The translations under genes were made by a program, and so were the position numbers. Below are positions 62,079 through 64,000 of a stretch of 64,000 nucleotides of DNA, in pieces (within the stretch, counting starts at the first letter, position 1; each line of letters opens with the position of its first letter). The notes under the pieces are model-generated. The model was not told the origin of the DNA and did not search any database. It saw only the letters and a list, made by a program, of their open reading frames with translations. Origin of the DNA: G963669295 sp963669295 (GTDB lineage: Bacteria; Bacteroidota; Bacteroidia; Flavobacteriales_D; CALLUQ01). The stretch is from positions 620,001 through 684,000 of the forward strand of contig OY769938.1 in NCBI GenBank assembly GCA_963669295.1, written 5' to 3'.

Positions 62079-62152
62079 TGGAGAATATCGGAGTCGAACC
62101 GATGACCTCCTGCGTGCAAGGCAGGCGCTCTAGCCAGCTGAGCTAATTCCCC
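62079..62152 (-). tRNA. tRNA-Ala (TGC)
   Basis: 74 nt on the minus strand, starting GGGGAATTAGCTCAG, anticodon loop CTTGCAC (anticodon TGC), T-arm with GGTTCGACTCC and 3' acceptor ATTCTCC plus A. CCA is not encoded. It stands in the rRNA spacer after tRNA-Ile. Confidence 0.96.
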
Positions 62153-62162
62153 AAGCTTTTAG

Positions 62163-62236
62163 TAGTCCCGCGCAGATTTGAACTGCGGACCTCTACATTA
62201 TCAGTGTAGCGCTCTAACCAACTGAGCTACGGGACT
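62163..62236 (-). tRNA. tRNA-Ile (GAT)
   Basis: 74 nt on the minus strand, starting AGTCCCGTAGCTCAG, anticodon loop CTGATAA (anticodon GAT), T-arm with AGTTCAAATCT and 3' acceptor CGGGACT plus A. CCA is not encoded. First tRNA after 16S. Confidence 0.96.
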
Positions 62237-62365
62237 GAAAATATTCCATAGCCAGGATGGAAGGCCATCACTGTGCTTGCTGGGAAAAAATTAAAATATT
62301 GAAAATGAAGGAACAAGAAGGTAAGTATCACTCTGTAAACAGAGTCGAAACAATTTCCTCTCTAG

Positions 62366-63888
<1,523 letters not shown>

Positions 63889-63991
63889 GTATAAAGATTT
63901 TGAATTTTCTCAGGGAATTGATTTCACATATTCGAATAACTTCAAATAAGGATACTTACTACTATCTTGTATGACCTTCATTTTCAATAAA

Positions 63992-64000
63992 TCAAAGAAC
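63992..64000 (-). promoter_or_regulatory. boxA-like antitermination site in the 16S leader
   Basis: GTTCTTTGA on the minus strand, about 104 nt before 16S, identical to the site before 23S. The rRNA promoter itself must be beyond the window end. Confidence 0.5.

Overview
The window comes from a Bacteroidota chromosome of moderate GC. The signs are TAnnTTTG promoter boxes, almost no Shine-Dalgarno sites despite an intact anti-SD in the 16S gene, type IX secretion (T9SS) sorting domains, phylum-typical families (DUF4783, DUF4834, DUF5916, putative porin, YfhO) and a CarB without the C-terminal regulatory domain. I cannot fix the order or genus from sequence alone.

Layout. 1-7833 (+): a surface-polysaccharide run of five GT-B glycosyltransferases, one GT2 enzyme and two sulfotransferases, mostly overlapping or abutting. 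7830-9672 (-): a polytopic membrane protein behind rlmH. 9778-10647 (+): a third sulfotransferase with its own promoter. 10822-13019 (+): DUF4783 protein, nadC, YihY-family protein. 13062-19243 (+): M1 peptidase, TPR protein, a CBS-aminotransferase fusion and a CMP-nonulosonate-type cytidylyltransferase. 19227-19480 (-): decayed end of a T9SS type-B sorted protein. 19518-29103 (-): a seven-gene unit (DUF4834, YfhO, glycosyltransferase, wecB, flippase, large GT-B-like transferase, methyltransferase). 29272-29660: an array of about 18 degenerate 21-22-bp repeats. 29786-33109: a LacI regulator divergent from a T9SS-secreted CotH-kinase protein. 33253-46063: core genes (carB, rpmH, ABC exporter, phzF-like, rsmG, ECF sigma, GT2, tgt, lptF/G-like, ispE). 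46181-50140: accA, an AT-rich orphan gene inserted at its 3' end, and a lipoprotein. 50312-51523: a small ORF and a HEXXH protein. 51783-58704: dnaB, an AsnB-annotated-type protein, a DUF5916 protein and a putative porin. 58736-64000 (-): a full rRNA operon, 16S - tRNA-Ile - tRNA-Ala - degenerate tRNA-like element - 23S - 5S - terminator, with two boxA-like sites.

How it fits together. The two polysaccharide blocks (1-9191 and 17106-28796) supply sugar activation (WecB, cytidylyltransferase, aminotransferase), assembly, sulfation, methylation and flipping for what is probably a sulfated, acidic surface glycan. Genes are packed very tightly: four convergent pairs share their stop codons in a 4-bp overlap.

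The observations most worth following are: the gene inserted at accA, flanked by two copies of the accA 3' end that differ mainly at synonymous sites; the two-helical-turn repeat array; the tRNA-like relic in the rRNA spacer; the T9SS pseudogene whose antisense now encodes the tail of the cytidylyltransferase; and the small-ORF/HEXXH-protein pair. I found no CRISPR array, prophage or recognisable transposase.
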